NCBI RefSeq assembly: GCF_030408775.1
Contig: NZ_CP047210.1
Coordinates: 248,001 to 312,000 of the forward strand
Direction of reading: 5' to 3'
Source: Corynebacterium fournieri
Lineage (GTDB): Bacteria > Actinomycetota > Actinomycetes > Mycobacteriales > Mycobacteriaceae
DNA length: 64,000 bases
Shown here: one piece after another, positions 35,625 through 44,635 of the stretch
Layout: the number at the start of each line of letters is the position of its first letter
Numbering within the stretch: the stretch's first letter is position 1
The notes under the pieces: model-generated
Told to the model about the DNA's origin: nothing
Databases searched by the model: none
The model's input: the letters and a program-made list of their open reading frames with translations, nothing else
Translations under genes and position numbers: made by a program

Positions 35625-36464
35625 ATGTGGATTGACTACGCCGTGCGCCAAGGGTTCGTGGCCACCGGCGCATTCGTTCGTCTCCCGTTGCTGCTCAACG
35701 CGGCGCACAACTCGGACAAGCGCTTCCCGGCAGACGGCGAGACCGTCATTTCCTTAACCACCCACGGCACCCGTTTGCGCTCGGCTGCCGCGGCGATTGC
35801 GTCGCTGCTGGTGGGCACGGTGCGCCTGCCGGTGCACCTGTGGCTGGACCCGGTGGATTTCCACGCCCGGTGGCCGGACGCGCTGCAGTCGCTTGCGAAT
35901 CGCGGCCTGCAGGTGCACGAATCCACCGGCGGCTTGGGCCCGCACACCAAGTACTACGGCACGTTCCAGCAGTATCCGGGCTGCAACGTAATCACCGTCG
36001 ACGACGATGTGCTTTACCCGCGCACGTTTGCGCAGAAGCTTATCGACGCCCCTTCGGCCTCCACCATCACCGCCTACCGCGCCCACAGAGTCGTGCTGGA
36101 CGATAACGGCATTGCCCCGTATAAGAAGTGGAAGCCGGTGCGCAGCGCCGAGCCGTCGATTTTGCACTTCGCCACCGGCGTGGACGGCGTGCGCTACCCG
36201 AAGGAGATGGTGCGCTACGTCGCCGAGCGCGGCACGGAGTTTTTGGACCTCGCCCCACGCGCCGACGATGTGTGGCTGAACCACTGCGCCCTGCGCGCCG
36301 GGTTCCCGGTGAAGCAAGTTTCGGAGCGCTCGGCGAACTTCCCGCTGGTGCCGGGTTCGCAGCGTGTGCGCCTGTCGCGGGTGAACCTCTCCGGTGGCAA
36401 CGACGTCCAAATCGCGGCGACGTATTCGGCGGAAGATGTAGCCAAGCTGCGCGCCGCGGAGTAG
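35625..36464 (+). CDS. glycosyltransferase-like protein
   Basis: 279 residues. VISLTTHGTRL near the start, VITVDDDVLYP in the middle (a DDD motif like the metal-binding DxD of GT-A glycosyltransferases), and LAPRADDVWLNHCALRAG towards the end are the recognisable elements. No transmembrane segment is obvious. TAGGGT at 35611-35616 lies 8 nt before the ATG and there is no Shine-Dalgarno: probably leaderless. Donor and acceptor are unknown. Confidence 0.65.
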   Translation: MWIDYAVRQGFVATGAFVRLPLLLNAAHNSDKRFPADGETVISLTTHGTRLRSAAAAIASLLVGTVRLPVHLWLDPVDFHARWPDALQSLANRGLQVHESTGGLGPHTKYYGTFQQYPGCNVITVDDDVLYPRTFAQKLIDAPSASTITAYRAHRVVLDDNGIAPYKKWKPVRSAEPSILHFATGVDGVRYPKEMVRYVAERGTEFLDLAPRADDVWLNHCALRAGFPVKQVSERSANFPLVPGSQRVRLSRVNLSGGNDVQIAATYSAEDVAKLRAAE

Positions 36465-36474
36465 CGTTTGGCCG

Positions 36475-37851
36475 GTGAATGACACAGCCTCCACGAGGTG
36501 GCTCGGCCCCGCGCAACTAACTGCGCTGGGCTTTCTAGCTCTGATCCTCACCGGCACAGCGCTGCTTTCCATGCCGTTCGCCTCCGCTGACGGCGCGCCG
36601 ACGGCGCTGGTGAGCGCGCTGTTTACCGCCACGTCCGCGACCACTTTGACCGGCCTGGTTACCGAGGACACTGGCAGCCACTGGAGCCTGGCCGGACAGC
36701 TCATTGTGCTTGCCCTGATCCAGGTGGGCGGCCTAGGCATCATGAGCATCACTTCGCTGACCGGCATGCTGCTCACCGGCAGGGTGAAGCTGCGCTCGCG
36801 GTATTCCACGGCCGCTGAGGGGCGGCCGATTTTGGATGGTGGGGTGAGGCGGACGCTCGTGGCAACGCTGCTGCTCACCTTCTTCTTTGAGGGGGCGGTG
36901 GCGGTGATCTTGGGCATTCGCTTCGCCACCGTCTACGGCATGGCGCCGGGGCGTGCCGCATACGAGGGCGTGTTCCACGCGATTTCCGGGTTCAACAACG
37001 CCGGCTTTGGTCTGCGTTCGGACAGCCTGGTCTCCTACAACACGGATGGGTGGATCCTCATCCCGTTGGCGGGTGCGTTGATGATTGGCGGGCTGGGCTA
37101 CCCGGTGCTCTCCGAGCTGGTGCGCCGCGGCCGCGAGCGGGTGCGCGGTCTGGTCCACGGCGCGCCGGTGAGCTCGCGGCGGTTGTCAATCACCACCCGC
37201 ATGACGCTGAAGGCGACCGCGTTTCTGGTGGTCAGCGCCACGCTTATCATCGCGCTGCTGGAGTGGCGCGGCTTCCTCGCCGGTATGCCAGCCAGCGTCA
37301 AGTGCCTCAACGCGTTCTTCTCCGGGGTGACACCGCGCACCGCGGGGTTCAACTCTGTCGACTACGCCGAGGCGCACCCGATCACACTGATGGTCACGGA
37401 CATATACATGTTCATCGGCGGCGGGTCCGCGGGCACGGCCGGCGGCATCAAGATCACCACCGCGACCGTGCTGCTAGCGGCCATGCTCGCGGAATTCAAA
37501 GGCCGCGACGCCACCACCGTGGGCCACCGCACCGTGCCAAAAAGTGTGGTGCGACAGGCGATGACGGTGGCCGCGGCGGGACTGGTAGCGGTGACCGCAG
37601 GCGTAGCTACGCTGCGTATTTGCGACCCCCAGTTCACCGCCGACCAGGTCAACTTCGAGGTCATTTCGGCGTTTGCCACCACGGGGCTTTCCACCGGCAT
37701 CACCGCGGATTTGTCCACCCCGTCCCAGCTCGCGCTGTGCCTGCTGATGTACCTCGGGCGCATCGGCCCGTTCACACTCGTCGCAGCGCTGGCGCTGCGC
37801 ACCGTTTCCCGCAGGTTCGACTACCCCACAGAAAGGCCGTTCATTGGTTAA
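36475..37851 (+). CDS. TrkH/KtrB-type potassium transporter membrane subunit
   Basis: 458 residues, four repeated M1-P-M2 units. P-loop segments include TATSATTLTGL, ISGFNNAGFGL, TPRTAGFN and TTGLSTGI, each with the conserved filter Gly. GTG start at 36475 with TAGCGT 7 nt before it and no Shine-Dalgarno. Its end overlaps the TrkA-like gene by 8 nt, so the two make one potassium uptake system. Confidence 0.93.
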   Translation: MNDTASTRWLGPAQLTALGFLALILTGTALLSMPFASADGAPTALVSALFTATSATTLTGLVTEDTGSHWSLAGQLIVLALIQVGGLGIMSITSLTGMLLTGRVKLRSRYSTAAEGRPILDGGVRRTLVATLLLTFFFEGAVAVILGIRFATVYGMAPGRAAYEGVFHAISGFNNAGFGLRSDSLVSYNTDGWILIPLAGALMIGGLGYPVLSELVRRGRERVRGLVHGAPVSSRRLSITTRMTLKATAFLVVSATLIIALLEWRGFLAGMPASVKCLNAFFSGVTPRTAGFNSVDYAEAHPITLMVTDIYMFIGGGSAGTAGGIKITTATVLLAAMLAEFKGRDATTVGHRTVPKSVVRQAMTVAAAGLVAVTAGVATLRICDPQFTADQVNFEVISAFATTGLSTGITADLSTPSQLALCLLMYLGRIGPFTLVAALALRTVSRRFDYPTERPFIG

Positions 37852-38530
37852 CTTCCCCCGTTTCACGTCCACGCAGCGTTTGAATATCCCGCCCGTGGTG
37901 GTCATTGGCCTGGGCCGTTTCGGCGGTGCGATCGCCCAGGAGCTCACCCGCTACGGCGTGGAGGTCCTAGGCGTCGACGCGGATGAGCGGCTGGTACGCG
38001 AGCATGCGCCTTTGCTTACCGACGCCACCGTCGCCGACACCACCGACCCCGAAGCCTTACGCCAGCTCGGTGTTCACGACTTCAAACGCGCTGTACTCGG
38101 CATCGGCTCCGCGCTGGAGGCGTCCATCCTGACCGCCTCCAACCTGGTGGATCTAGGGGTGCCCGACATTTGGGCGAAGGCTGATTCGGAGTCCCACGCC
38201 CGCATTTTGCAACGCCTCGGCGTGCACCACGTGGTGCGCCCGGAGCACGACACCGGCCGCCGGGTGGCGCATCTGCTCGGCGGGAGGTTCCAGGATTTCG
38301 CAGAGCTGGCGGAGAACTACGGCGTGATCAAGATGGCCCCGCCGCGTGCGCTGCTGTCCGGCCCCTGCGACGCGGAAAAGCTGTGGGACAAGCACCGCGT
38401 GCAGGTGGTCTCCGTGCGCAACAGCAACGGCGAGTGGCAGCCGTTTGTGCCGGGCCAGGAGCTCTCCCCGTCGAACCTGATTGTGATGGCGGGTGCGCCG
38501 GACGACTTAGAGCGTTTCTCCCAGCAGTAG
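37844..38530 (+). CDS. TrkA/KtrA potassium channel regulatory subunit (RCK)
   Basis: 228 residues from a TTG at 37844, supported by GAAAGG at 37831-37836. RCK_N Rossmann domain VVVIGLGRFGGAIAQEL with GVDADE as the ribose-binding acidic end, then an RCK_C domain (about 145-228). Gates the membrane subunit in response to NAD(H) or ATP/ADP. Confidence 0.92.
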   Translation: MVNFPRFTSTQRLNIPPVVVIGLGRFGGAIAQELTRYGVEVLGVDADERLVREHAPLLTDATVADTTDPEALRQLGVHDFKRAVLGIGSALEASILTASNLVDLGVPDIWAKADSESHARILQRLGVHHVVRPEHDTGRRVAHLLGGRFQDFAELAENYGVIKMAPPRALLSGPCDAEKLWDKHRVQVVSVRNSNGEWQPFVPGQELSPSNLIVMAGAPDDLERFSQQ

Positions 38531-38591
38531 GGGCATGTGGCAGTCTTTGGACCAGTTCTGCTGGGAGTGGTTCTGTCTCAGCTGGTAAGTC

Positions 38592-38939
38592 TCAGTCCAT
38601 CTGCAGCACGGTGCGAAGTTCCGCGAACAGCTCCGGGCGCAGCCGGTGGAGGACCGACCTGCCCAGGCGGCTCTTTTCTAGGAGCCCGGCCTCGGTAAGT
38701 TTTTTGAGGTGGTGGGAAACCGTCGGTTGGCTTAGCCCAGAGCGTCGCGTCAGTTCGCTCACGGTCATCGGCTCGCAGCCCTCTTCGGCGAGCCAGGAGA
38801 GTAGTTGCAGCCGGCCGGGGTCCGCCAAAACTTTGAACAGGGCCGCGTAACGCGTCGCGTCGTCTGCGGAGAGCAAGCCGGAGCCCAGCGAGCAGCAGTC
38901 GAGGCCAGTGACTGCTGTCGTGGCGACAGAATCTTTCAT
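38592..38939 (-). CDS. arsR: arsenite-responsive ArsR-family repressor
   Basis: 115 residues from the ATG at 38939. Winged HTH: MTVSELTRRSGLSQPTVSHH followed by LKKLTEAGLLEKSRLG. Cysteines lie at 15, 16 (GLDCCSLG) and 55 (EEGCEP), the same positions as the As(III) site described for C. glutamicum ArsR, which differs from the E. coli-type CxC site. Divergent from acr3-arsC across 82 nt containing a palindrome; expected to repress both directions until As(III) binds. Confidence 0.93.
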   Translation of the reverse strand: MKDSVATTAVTGLDCCSLGSGLLSADDATRYAALFKVLADPGRLQLLSWLAEEGCEPMTVSELTRRSGLSQPTVSHHLKKLTEAGLLEKSRLGRSVLHRLRPELFAELRTVLQMD

Positions 38940-38990
38940 GCTTCCTACCTTTTCATATTGACAGCGATAAATGTGGCTTTTAGTGTTCGT

Positions 38991-39006
38991 ATTGATAATC
39001 GTCAAT
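38991..39006. promoter_or_regulatory. putative ArsR operator
   Basis: ATTGATAATCGTCAAT: 5-bp inverted arms around 6 nt, resembling the TTGA/TCAA operators of ArsR proteins. It lies 15 nt before the acr3 start and 51 nt from the arsR start, where it could control both. Confidence 0.55.
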
Positions 39007-39021
39007 AGATAAGGATTCCAG

Positions 39022-40110
39022 ATGGAAGACACAACCTCTCAGCCAGTAGAGCGCATGTCATTTCTTGACCGCTTCCTGCCGGTGTGGATCATGCTCGCCA
39101 TGGCGGCGGGCCTCGCCATCGGCCGCGCAGTGCCGGGGCTTTCGGGCGTACTCGAGCGCCTGGAGGTCGGCGGGATCTCGCTGCCGATCGCGCTCGGCCT
39201 GCTGGTGATGATGTACCCGCCGTTGGCCAAGGTGCGCTACGACAAGACCCGCGAGATCGCCACCGACAAACGGCTCATGACCGTGTCCATCATCTTGAAC
39301 TGGATTGTCGGCCCCGCGTTCATGTTCGCGCTCGCCTGGATCTTCCTGCCCAACGAGCCTGAGCTGCGCACCGGCCTGATCATCGTCGGTCTGGCGCGCT
39401 GCATCGCCATGGTGCTGGTGTGGTCCGACCTCGCCTGCGCCGACCGGGAAGCCACCGCCGTGCTTGTGGCCATCAACTCGGTGTTCCAGGTGCTCATGTT
39501 CGGCGTGCTCGGCTGGTTCTACCTGCAGGTCCTTCCGTCTTGGCTGGGCCTGGAGACCACCTCGGTGGAGTTCTCCTTCTGGGCGATCGTCTCCTCCGTG
39601 CTCGTCTTTTTGGGCATCCCGCTGCTGGCCGGGCTGCTGTCCCGCATCATCGGCGAGCGCACCAAGGGCCGCGACTGGTACGAAAACACCTTCCTGCCCC
39701 GGATCTCCCCGCTGGCGCTGGTCGGCCTGCTGTACACGATCGTGCTGCTGTTTTCGCTGCAGGGCGACCAGATTCTGTCCAGGCCGTTGACCGTGGCCAC
39801 GGTGGCGCTGCCGCTGCTGTGCTACTTCGTGGGCATGTTCGCTGTGGCTCTTGTAGTGGCAAAGCTGTCCGGCATGGACTACGCCCAGTCCGCCTCGGTG
39901 GCATTCACGGCCGCCGGCAACAACTTCGAGCTCGCCATCGCGGTGGCCATCGGCACCTTCGGCGCCACCTCCGCCCAGGCGCTGGCGGGCACAATCGGCC
40001 CGCTCATCGAGATCCCGGTGCTCGTCGGCTTGGTCTACCTCATGCGCGCCATCGGCCCGAAACTGTTCCCCGGTGACCCAACCCTGCCTAACCAAAGGAG
40101 CCTTACATGA
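39022..40110 (+). CDS. acr3: Acr3 arsenite efflux permease
   Basis: 362 residues, ten helices. The family signature segment [15 protein letters not shown] holds the conserved Cys. Extrudes As(III) using the proton motive force. AAGGA at 39011-39015 precedes the ATG; its stop overlaps the arsC ATG. Acr3 rather than ArsB is normal for corynebacteria. Confidence 0.95.
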   Translation: MEDTTSQPVERMSFLDRFLPVWIMLAMAAGLAIGRAVPGLSGVLERLEVGGISLPIALGLLVMMYPPLAKVRYDKTREIATDKRLMTVSIILNWIVGPAFMFALAWIFLPNEPELRTGLIIVGLARCIAMVLVWSDLACADREATAVLVAINSVFQVLMFGVLGWFYLQVLPSWLGLETTSVEFSFWAIVSSVLVFLGIPLLAGLLSRIIGERTKGRDWYENTFLPRISPLALVGLLYTIVLLFSLQGDQILSRPLTVATVALPLLCYFVGMFAVALVVAKLSGMDYAQSASVAFTAAGNNFELAIAVAIGTFGATSAQALAGTIGPLIEIPVLVGLVYLMRAIGPKLFPGDPTLPNQRSLT

Positions 40111-40526
40111 AGCCCTCAGTCCTGTTCGTCTGCGTCGGCAACGGCGGCAAGTCCCAGATGGCGGCGGCGCTCGCCGAGAAGCACGCTGGTAGCAAGCTCG
40201 GCATCCACTCCGCGGGTACCAAACCCGGCACGAAGCTGAACCAGGAATCGGTCGAAGCGATCGCAGAGGCTGGCGCCGACATGTCGCACGGAACGCCCAA
40301 ACCCATCGATCCGGAACTGCTGCGCAACGTCGATCGCGTCGTGGTGCTCGGCGAAGACGCGCAGGTGGAGATGCCTGACGGCGCCCGCGGCACGCTGGAG
40401 CGCTGGCACACCGACGAACCCTCGCACCGCGGCATCGAGGGCATGGAGCGCATGCGCCTGGTGCGCGACGACATTGACGCCCGTGTGCGTTCGCTTATCG
40501 ACGAGCTAGTAGGAGCCGTACATTAG
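40107..40526 (+). CDS. arsC: arsenate reductase of the low-molecular-weight phosphatase fold (mycothiol-linked type)
   Basis: 139 residues. [17 protein letters not shown] is the anion-binding loop with a single nucleophilic Cys and Lys in place of the usual Arg, as in C. glutamicum arsenate-mycothiol transferases; GEDAQVEMP and [10 protein letters not shown] follow. It would form an arsenate-mycothiol adduct that mycoredoxin then reduces. ATGA overlap with acr3; its 3' end overlaps the convergent TetR gene by 4 nt. Confidence 0.92.
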   Translation: MKPSVLFVCVGNGGKSQMAAALAEKHAGSKLGIHSAGTKPGTKLNQESVEAIAEAGADMSHGTPKPIDPELLRNVDRVVVLGEDAQVEMPDGARGTLERWHTDEPSHRGIEGMERMRLVRDDIDARVRSLIDELVGAVH

Positions 40527-41092
40527 CTCGCTTGCTGGGTGCGCAATCCATCAATGAACACGTCGACGAGCCAGGCGCGCCTGCCCGCGAACGCTTCCTC
40601 CGCGGGCTCGGGCAGCGGGCGTGAGAGCGCGATGATGGCGAAGTGGAACGACAGGTAGTCGAGGTCCGGGGGGCACAGTTCGTGCTGTTTGGCTTGCGCA
40701 AGTAGCGGGTCGTAGATGGCTTGCAGCTGCGCGGTGGCGACAGCCCTGTCTTCGTGCGACAACGTGGGTAGCAGTTTGGGCAGGATTTCCTGGCCGACGG
40801 CGGGGAAGTTCAAGTTCACCATCTCGCCGATCGCGGAACGCCAGGTGTCTTCGGGTGCGTCGGGGAAACGCAGGAGGTGCTTGTCCACCACGTCGCGCAT
40901 GCTGTTCATGATGTGTTCGAGCACCGCGCGGAAGAGCTCGTCCCTGTCGGGGAAGTGGCGGCTCGCGGTGGCCACGCCCACGCCTGCCTCCTTAGCGATG
41001 TTGCGCAGCGACACGCCAGGCCCCATCTGGGCGATGAGCGTGGAGGCGACCTCCACAATCGCTTGACGGTTTTCGGCAGCATCTTTTCGCAT
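40523..41092 (-). CDS. TetR-family transcriptional regulator
   Basis: 189 residues from the ATG at 41092. N-terminal [22 protein letters not shown] followed by [20 protein letters not shown]. The C-terminal ligand domain (about 60-189) is unclassified. Divergent from the membrane protein at 41181, whose start region contains a 9-bp inverted repeat likely bound by this regulator. Confidence 0.9.
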   Translation of the reverse strand: MRKDAAENRQAIVEVASTLIAQMGPGVSLRNIAKEAGVGVATASRHFPDRDELFRAVLEHIMNSMRDVVDKHLLRFPDAPEDTWRSAIGEMVNLNFPAVGQEILPKLLPTLSHEDRAVATAQLQAIYDPLLAQAKQHELCPPDLDYLSFHFAIIALSRPLPEPAEEAFAGRRAWLVDVFIDGLRTQQAS

Positions 41093-41123
41093 GACCCGCA
41101 GCTTACCGTTGACGCGCCAGAAG

Positions 41124-41167
41124 TGGAACAGTATGATCCATTTGTGTAATTGAAACACACTGTTCCA
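41124..41167. promoter_or_regulatory. putative TetR operator in the divergent promoter region
   Basis: TGGAACAGT (41124-41132) and ACTGTTCCA (41159-41167) are perfect inverted arms 26 nt apart; GTGT and ACAC form a smaller inner palindrome. The right arm abuts the RBS GGAGGA of the membrane-protein gene. Confidence 0.6.
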
Positions 41168-41180
41168 TTTGGAGGAGATT

Positions 41181-42176
41181 ATGTCCACAACCGTGGCGCG
41201 CCCCGCACCCACGCAGGGCGCAACAAAGAAGGCACTCGCCATGATCCTTGGCATCCCCGTCGTCATCGGACTGATGCTCTGGGCGTTTTTGGCCCCGACA
41301 TTCGCGTCCGGGCCGGACGGGGTGCCGGTTGCGGTGGCCGGTCCGGGGCCTGTCGTCGAGAAGCTCATTGCTCAAGCTGAACAGCAAGAGGAGCACCCGG
41401 ACTTCATCACCGTGAGCTCGCCGGAGGAGGCGGAGACGATGGTGCGCGACCGCGAGGCGGTTGGCGCGATCGCGATCGGTGAAGGCGGCGCGACCGTGTA
41501 TACCGCCTCCGGCAATGGCGCACCGTACGTGCAAATGCTGAGCGGTGTCGCTCAAAACATGGAGGCCAGCGGCATGCCTGTGGAAACGAAGGATCTCGCC
41601 CCCACCACCAAAGATGACCCGCAGGCCCAAGGCCTCGCGCTGCTCGGACTGCCGCTCGCGTTCGGCGGCGTGATCTCGGGCATCTTGCCGACGCTGCTGC
41701 TTCGCGGGAAGAAGTGGTCGAAGGCTGCCGTGATTGCTGGTGTTGCAATGATTGGCGCCGGTGTCGCGGTCTGGATGCTGCACGGCGTATACGGCACCCT
41801 CTCCGGCAGCGTGTTCATGGAATGGTTGGCTGTGACGCTCGGCATCGCCGCGACGTCGTCGGTGACCGCGGGCCTCGGCGCGCTTATGGGTATGCCGGGT
41901 GCGGGCCTGGGCGCGGTGCTGACAATCTTCGTTGCCAACCCCTTGTCCGGCCTGGCCACGGGCCCGTGGTTGCTGCCGGCGGGTTGGTCCACGCTCGGCC
42001 AGCTGATGCCGATTGGCGCGACGGGCTTCCTCGTTCGCTCGCTAAGCTTTTTCGATGGTGCCGGGTCCACGCAGCCCTGGATAGTGTTGTGCTGCTGGAT
42101 TCTCCTCGGCCTACTCCTGCTGGCCTTCGATCGCTCGAAGGCACCGACTGCTGAAACAACAACTGAAACTGCCTAA
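41181..42176 (+). CDS. membrane protein with extracytoplasmic domain (YhgE/ABC-2-like)
   Basis: 331 residues from the ATG at 41181, 4 nt after GGAGGA (41171-41176). One N-terminal helix (about 18-38), an extracytoplasmic domain of about 110 residues (ITVSSPEEAETMVRDREAVG), then about five helices. The layout resembles short YhgE/Pip or ABC-2-type efflux permeases, though no ATPase gene is adjacent. The divergent TetR gene suggests an inducible export or stress function. Confidence 0.75.
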   Translation: MSTTVARPAPTQGATKKALAMILGIPVVIGLMLWAFLAPTFASGPDGVPVAVAGPGPVVEKLIAQAEQQEEHPDFITVSSPEEAETMVRDREAVGAIAIGEGGATVYTASGNGAPYVQMLSGVAQNMEASGMPVETKDLAPTTKDDPQAQGLALLGLPLAFGGVISGILPTLLLRGKKWSKAAVIAGVAMIGAGVAVWMLHGVYGTLSGSVFMEWLAVTLGIAATSSVTAGLGALMGMPGAGLGAVLTIFVANPLSGLATGPWLLPAGWSTLGQLMPIGATGFLVRSLSFFDGAGSTQPWIVLCCWILLGLLLLAFDRSKAPTAETTTETA

Positions 42177-42437
42177 CCCCTACGCCCGGCCCAAACGTGC
42201 ACTATCACCTGGCCGGGATCATCGGGATTCGCTGTTTGTTGCGGAACCTCGACGCCTGCATGCGCGCCGGCGAGGTGCCGCGGTAGTGGGTGGTGGAGGG
42301 GGAGGTTGCGTACTTCGGATTTGTGGACGGTTTGCGGGAGCGTAGCTTCTCGTGCCTCACACCACCGCATTGTGGCACGAATTACACGATTGTGCTTTGC
42401 GAGCAATTGCTTTGCGACGATCCTCCGGTAGCAGTCC
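42177..42437. other. non-coding gap at the edge of an AT-richer island
   Basis: No gene is called. An open plus-strand stretch at 42197-42286 encodes YHLAGIIGIRCLLRNLDACM and ends at TAG; it reads like the C-terminal scrap of a larger protein, possibly a transposase, but I cannot place it. Base composition falls after about 42340. Confidence 0.4.
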
Positions 42438-43112
42438 TTATTCTGGTCCTTCGACCCTGTACCCGCTCTCTTCCAGAAGGGCCACCGCCCGGGAAAGATT
42501 TCCGTGGATCACCCGATCCACCTCCGCGTCGTGGTAGAGGGTGCGGTGAAAATCGAGCCACTCTTCCCATCCTGTCTCGGGCGCAGCGCCGAACTCTCGG
42601 ATAAGCAGTTCGACGACATCCGTGAGTTGCAAACGGAATTGAGGTCCGCCCATCGGGAAATGGATGTCCTGCTGCTGGGCTGCGGTGTCATACCTTCCCG
42701 CACGGGCAAGCAGTAGTCCTAGTGGCACCGAGTCAGCGTGGAACTGGAAATGCGAAGCGGGTTTGTTCCTGGCTTGCGATTCGTACTCGAACCGGACGAC
42801 CGGGACGGGCTTCTTTCTCGCCCTGAACTCGATTTTGAAGGTGCTTTTCTCTATTTCGACATCGTCGTTGACATCGTCATATCTGAGTAGATACTCATAG
42901 CGGAGGACTAGGCGGTCGCTCCCAGAGTGGGCAATAATGACCGGATGAGTACCCTCGACGAATGCTCGTTGTCCGTCAGCCAGAATCTCCGCGTCGATCG
43001 GCGATGAGCCCTCAAGGGTCCTCTCGAGCAATTGCACCGTCAGCAGCATGAAGGCGCGCACTGCGTTTTCGAGGCCCCGTGATGAAGTCACGCCACTCCG
43101 TATCGGAGCCAC
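42438..43112 (-). CDS. hypothetical protein
   Basis: 224 residues from a GTG at 43112 (GAGG 7 nt upstream). Cytosolic-looking, alternating beta-rich and helical; contains acidic YDDVNDDVEIEKSTFKIEF and ends with a helical VDRVIHGNLSRAVALLEESG. No family recognised. GC content is visibly lower than the surrounding chromosome. It overlaps the small gene upstream, so the two probably form an operon. Confidence 0.65.
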   Translation of the reverse strand: MAPIRSGVTSSRGLENAVRAFMLLTVQLLERTLEGSSPIDAEILADGQRAFVEGTHPVIIAHSGSDRLVLRYEYLLRYDDVNDDVEIEKSTFKIEFRARKKPVPVVRFEYESQARNKPASHFQFHADSVPLGLLLARAGRYDTAAQQQDIHFPMGGPQFRLQLTDVVELLIREFGAAPETGWEEWLDFHRTLYHDAEVDRVIHGNLSRAVALLEESGYRVEGPE

Positions 43113-43285
43113 ATACAGGCCTCGTACCGCTCTAAGAGTCGCTCTTCCGCATACTCAATCGCACCAGCATCCCGTAAGCGACGAAGGTGCTCGACGGTGA
43201 GAGGTGCCATTTGGGCTTTCAAACTGGCGAGTTCTTCATCCAATTCCTCCACAGTTCTCCGAACTGGGGTCAGAGACTTTCTCAT
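43088..43285 (-). CDS. small hypothetical protein
   Basis: 65 residues; GGAGG 4 nt before the ATG at 43285. Almost wholly helical and charged (RTVEELDEELASLKAQ, YAEERLLERYEACMWL). Overlaps the 224-residue gene by 25 nt. Small-plus-larger overlapping genes in an AT-rich patch resemble a toxin-antitoxin or defence pair, but no motif confirms this. Confidence 0.6.
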   Translation of the reverse strand: MRKSLTPVRRTVEELDEELASLKAQMAPLTVEHLRRLRDAGAIEYAEERLLERYEACMWLRYGVA

Positions 43286-43454
43286 GGCACCTCCGTTCTT
43301 AGTTTTTAGGATGGGGAAGATAATTACGCATTTTAGACAGCTAAATGGGTAGGTTTCTACTCTCGCGCAAGCTAGTCTCGCCAGCGGGTGATAAAAATGC
43401 CGACCAAGTGTGCGAGGCCCAAGAAATCAGGCAATTCCGGAGGAAGGAGCAACG

Positions 43455-43763
43455 ATGAACGAGCAGCAGTCGGAAAAACTACGTTCCTATTACGACAACA
43501 CCGACACCTCCGATCTCATGGAAGATGCTCAACCAGGAGACCTGGGCAATGTCGCAGACCCCGAAGCTAGCGTTGCGTTTACTGTCACCATGCCTAATCG
43601 GGTTCTCCGCACCGCGCGGGGAATGGCCGCAGCCGAGGGAGTTTCTACCAACGATGTGCTCCGGCGGTTCATTGAAGCCGGAGTGGATGACCGGGCTGGG
43701 GCCGAGGCCTCAATTCCAGTGAGTAAGCTCCTTCGCCTCATCGACGAAGCCCGCGGCGCGTAA
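43455..43763 (+). CDS. ribbon-helix-helix-like protein, antitoxin type
   Basis: 102 residues from the ATG at 43455, with GGAAGGAG at 43442-43449. The N-terminus LRSYYDNTDTSDLMEDA and the C-terminal VTMPNRVLRTARGMAAAEG followed by VSTNDVLRRFIEAGVDD resemble actinobacterial CopG/RHH antitoxins. No toxin gene is recognisable on either side, so it may be an orphan. Confidence 0.65.
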   Translation: MNEQQSEKLRSYYDNTDTSDLMEDAQPGDLGNVADPEASVAFTVTMPNRVLRTARGMAAAEGVSTNDVLRRFIEAGVDDRAGAEASIPVSKLLRLIDEARGA

Positions 43764-43774
43764 CATCTGCCACC

Positions 43775-44635
43775 ATGAGCGACGAGCAGACCAACGCACC
43801 GCAGTCCGAAACAGCATCCTGGTTCGCGGACAACCAAGCCAACTGGGATTCACGGGCCCACGCCCACATGTTCGGCAACTACGGCGGCAAGGACGAGCTG
43901 ATCGCGGACAAGACCGCAATCAGCAGCGTCCTCGCGGTGGACATCGACCGCTTCGGCGACCTCACCGGAAAGTCCGTGTGCCACCTGCAGTGCCACGTGG
44001 GCACGGACACCATCGGGTTCGCCCGCCGCGGGGCGTCCCGAGTCGTTGGCGTGGATCTGTCCGCCGAGTCGATCAACTACGCCCGCGACTTCGCTGCCCA
44101 GGCCGACGCGGACGTCGAGTTCATCCAGAGCAACGTCTACGACGCTCGCGAAGCTGTCGACGGCGAATTCGACCTCGTCTACACCTCCGCCGGCGTGCTG
44201 TGCTGGCTGCCGCAGGTGCGGGGGTGGGCGGAGGTCGTCGCAAAGCTACTTGCTCCCGGCGGTACCTTCTTCATCCGCGACGACCACCCAATGTTCATGG
44301 CCATCGGCGAGGACGTGTCCCACGGCCTGCGTATCGAGCAGCCGTATTTCGAAATGCCCGACCCGCTGACCTGGGAGGACGAGGACAGCTACGTCACCAC
44401 CCCGGGCGCGCCGAAGCTGGCTAGCCCGCGCAACCACCAGTGGAACCACTCACTCGGCGAGATTGTCACCGCGCTCATCGACGCCGGCCTGACCATCACC
44501 GCCCTCGAAGAAACCCCCTACTCCGCGTGGCGCCCCTGGCCCGAGCTGATGGTGGCAGACTCCCGCGGATTCATCCTCCGCGACAACCCCGAGCGCCTGC
44601 CGCTCCAATTCGCCATTACCGCGACGAAGTCTTAG
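43775..44635 (+). CDS. SAM-dependent methyltransferase (class I)
   Basis: 286 residues. SAM-binding motif I region VCHLQCHVGTDTIGFAR, then GVDLSAESINYARDFA, and FDLVYTSAGVLCWLP as motif II; ends in a beta-rich C-terminal part. TAACAT at 43761-43766 lies 8 nt before the ATG: likely leaderless. Substrate unknown. Confidence 0.85.
   Translation: MSDEQTNAPQSETASWFADNQANWDSRAHAHMFGNYGGKDELIADKTAISSVLAVDIDRFGDLTGKSVCHLQCHVGTDTIGFARRGASRVVGVDLSAESINYARDFAAQADADVEFIQSNVYDAREAVDGEFDLVYTSAGVLCWLPQVRGWAEVVAKLLAPGGTFFIRDDHPMFMAIGEDVSHGLRIEQPYFEMPDPLTWEDEDSYVTTPGAPKLASPRNHQWNHSLGEIVTALIDAGLTITALEETPYSAWRPWPELMVADSRGFILRDNPERLPLQFAITATKS

Noticed and set aside
42197-42286. Possible C-terminal transposase scrap (YHLAGIIGIRCLLRNLD)
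   Set aside because: Only 29 codons, no inverted repeats or catalytic residues; cannot be assigned to a family.
42173-42406. 77-codon minus-strand open frame
   Set aside because: No RBS and no recognisable motif; covers the composition boundary and overlaps the end of a well-supported gene.
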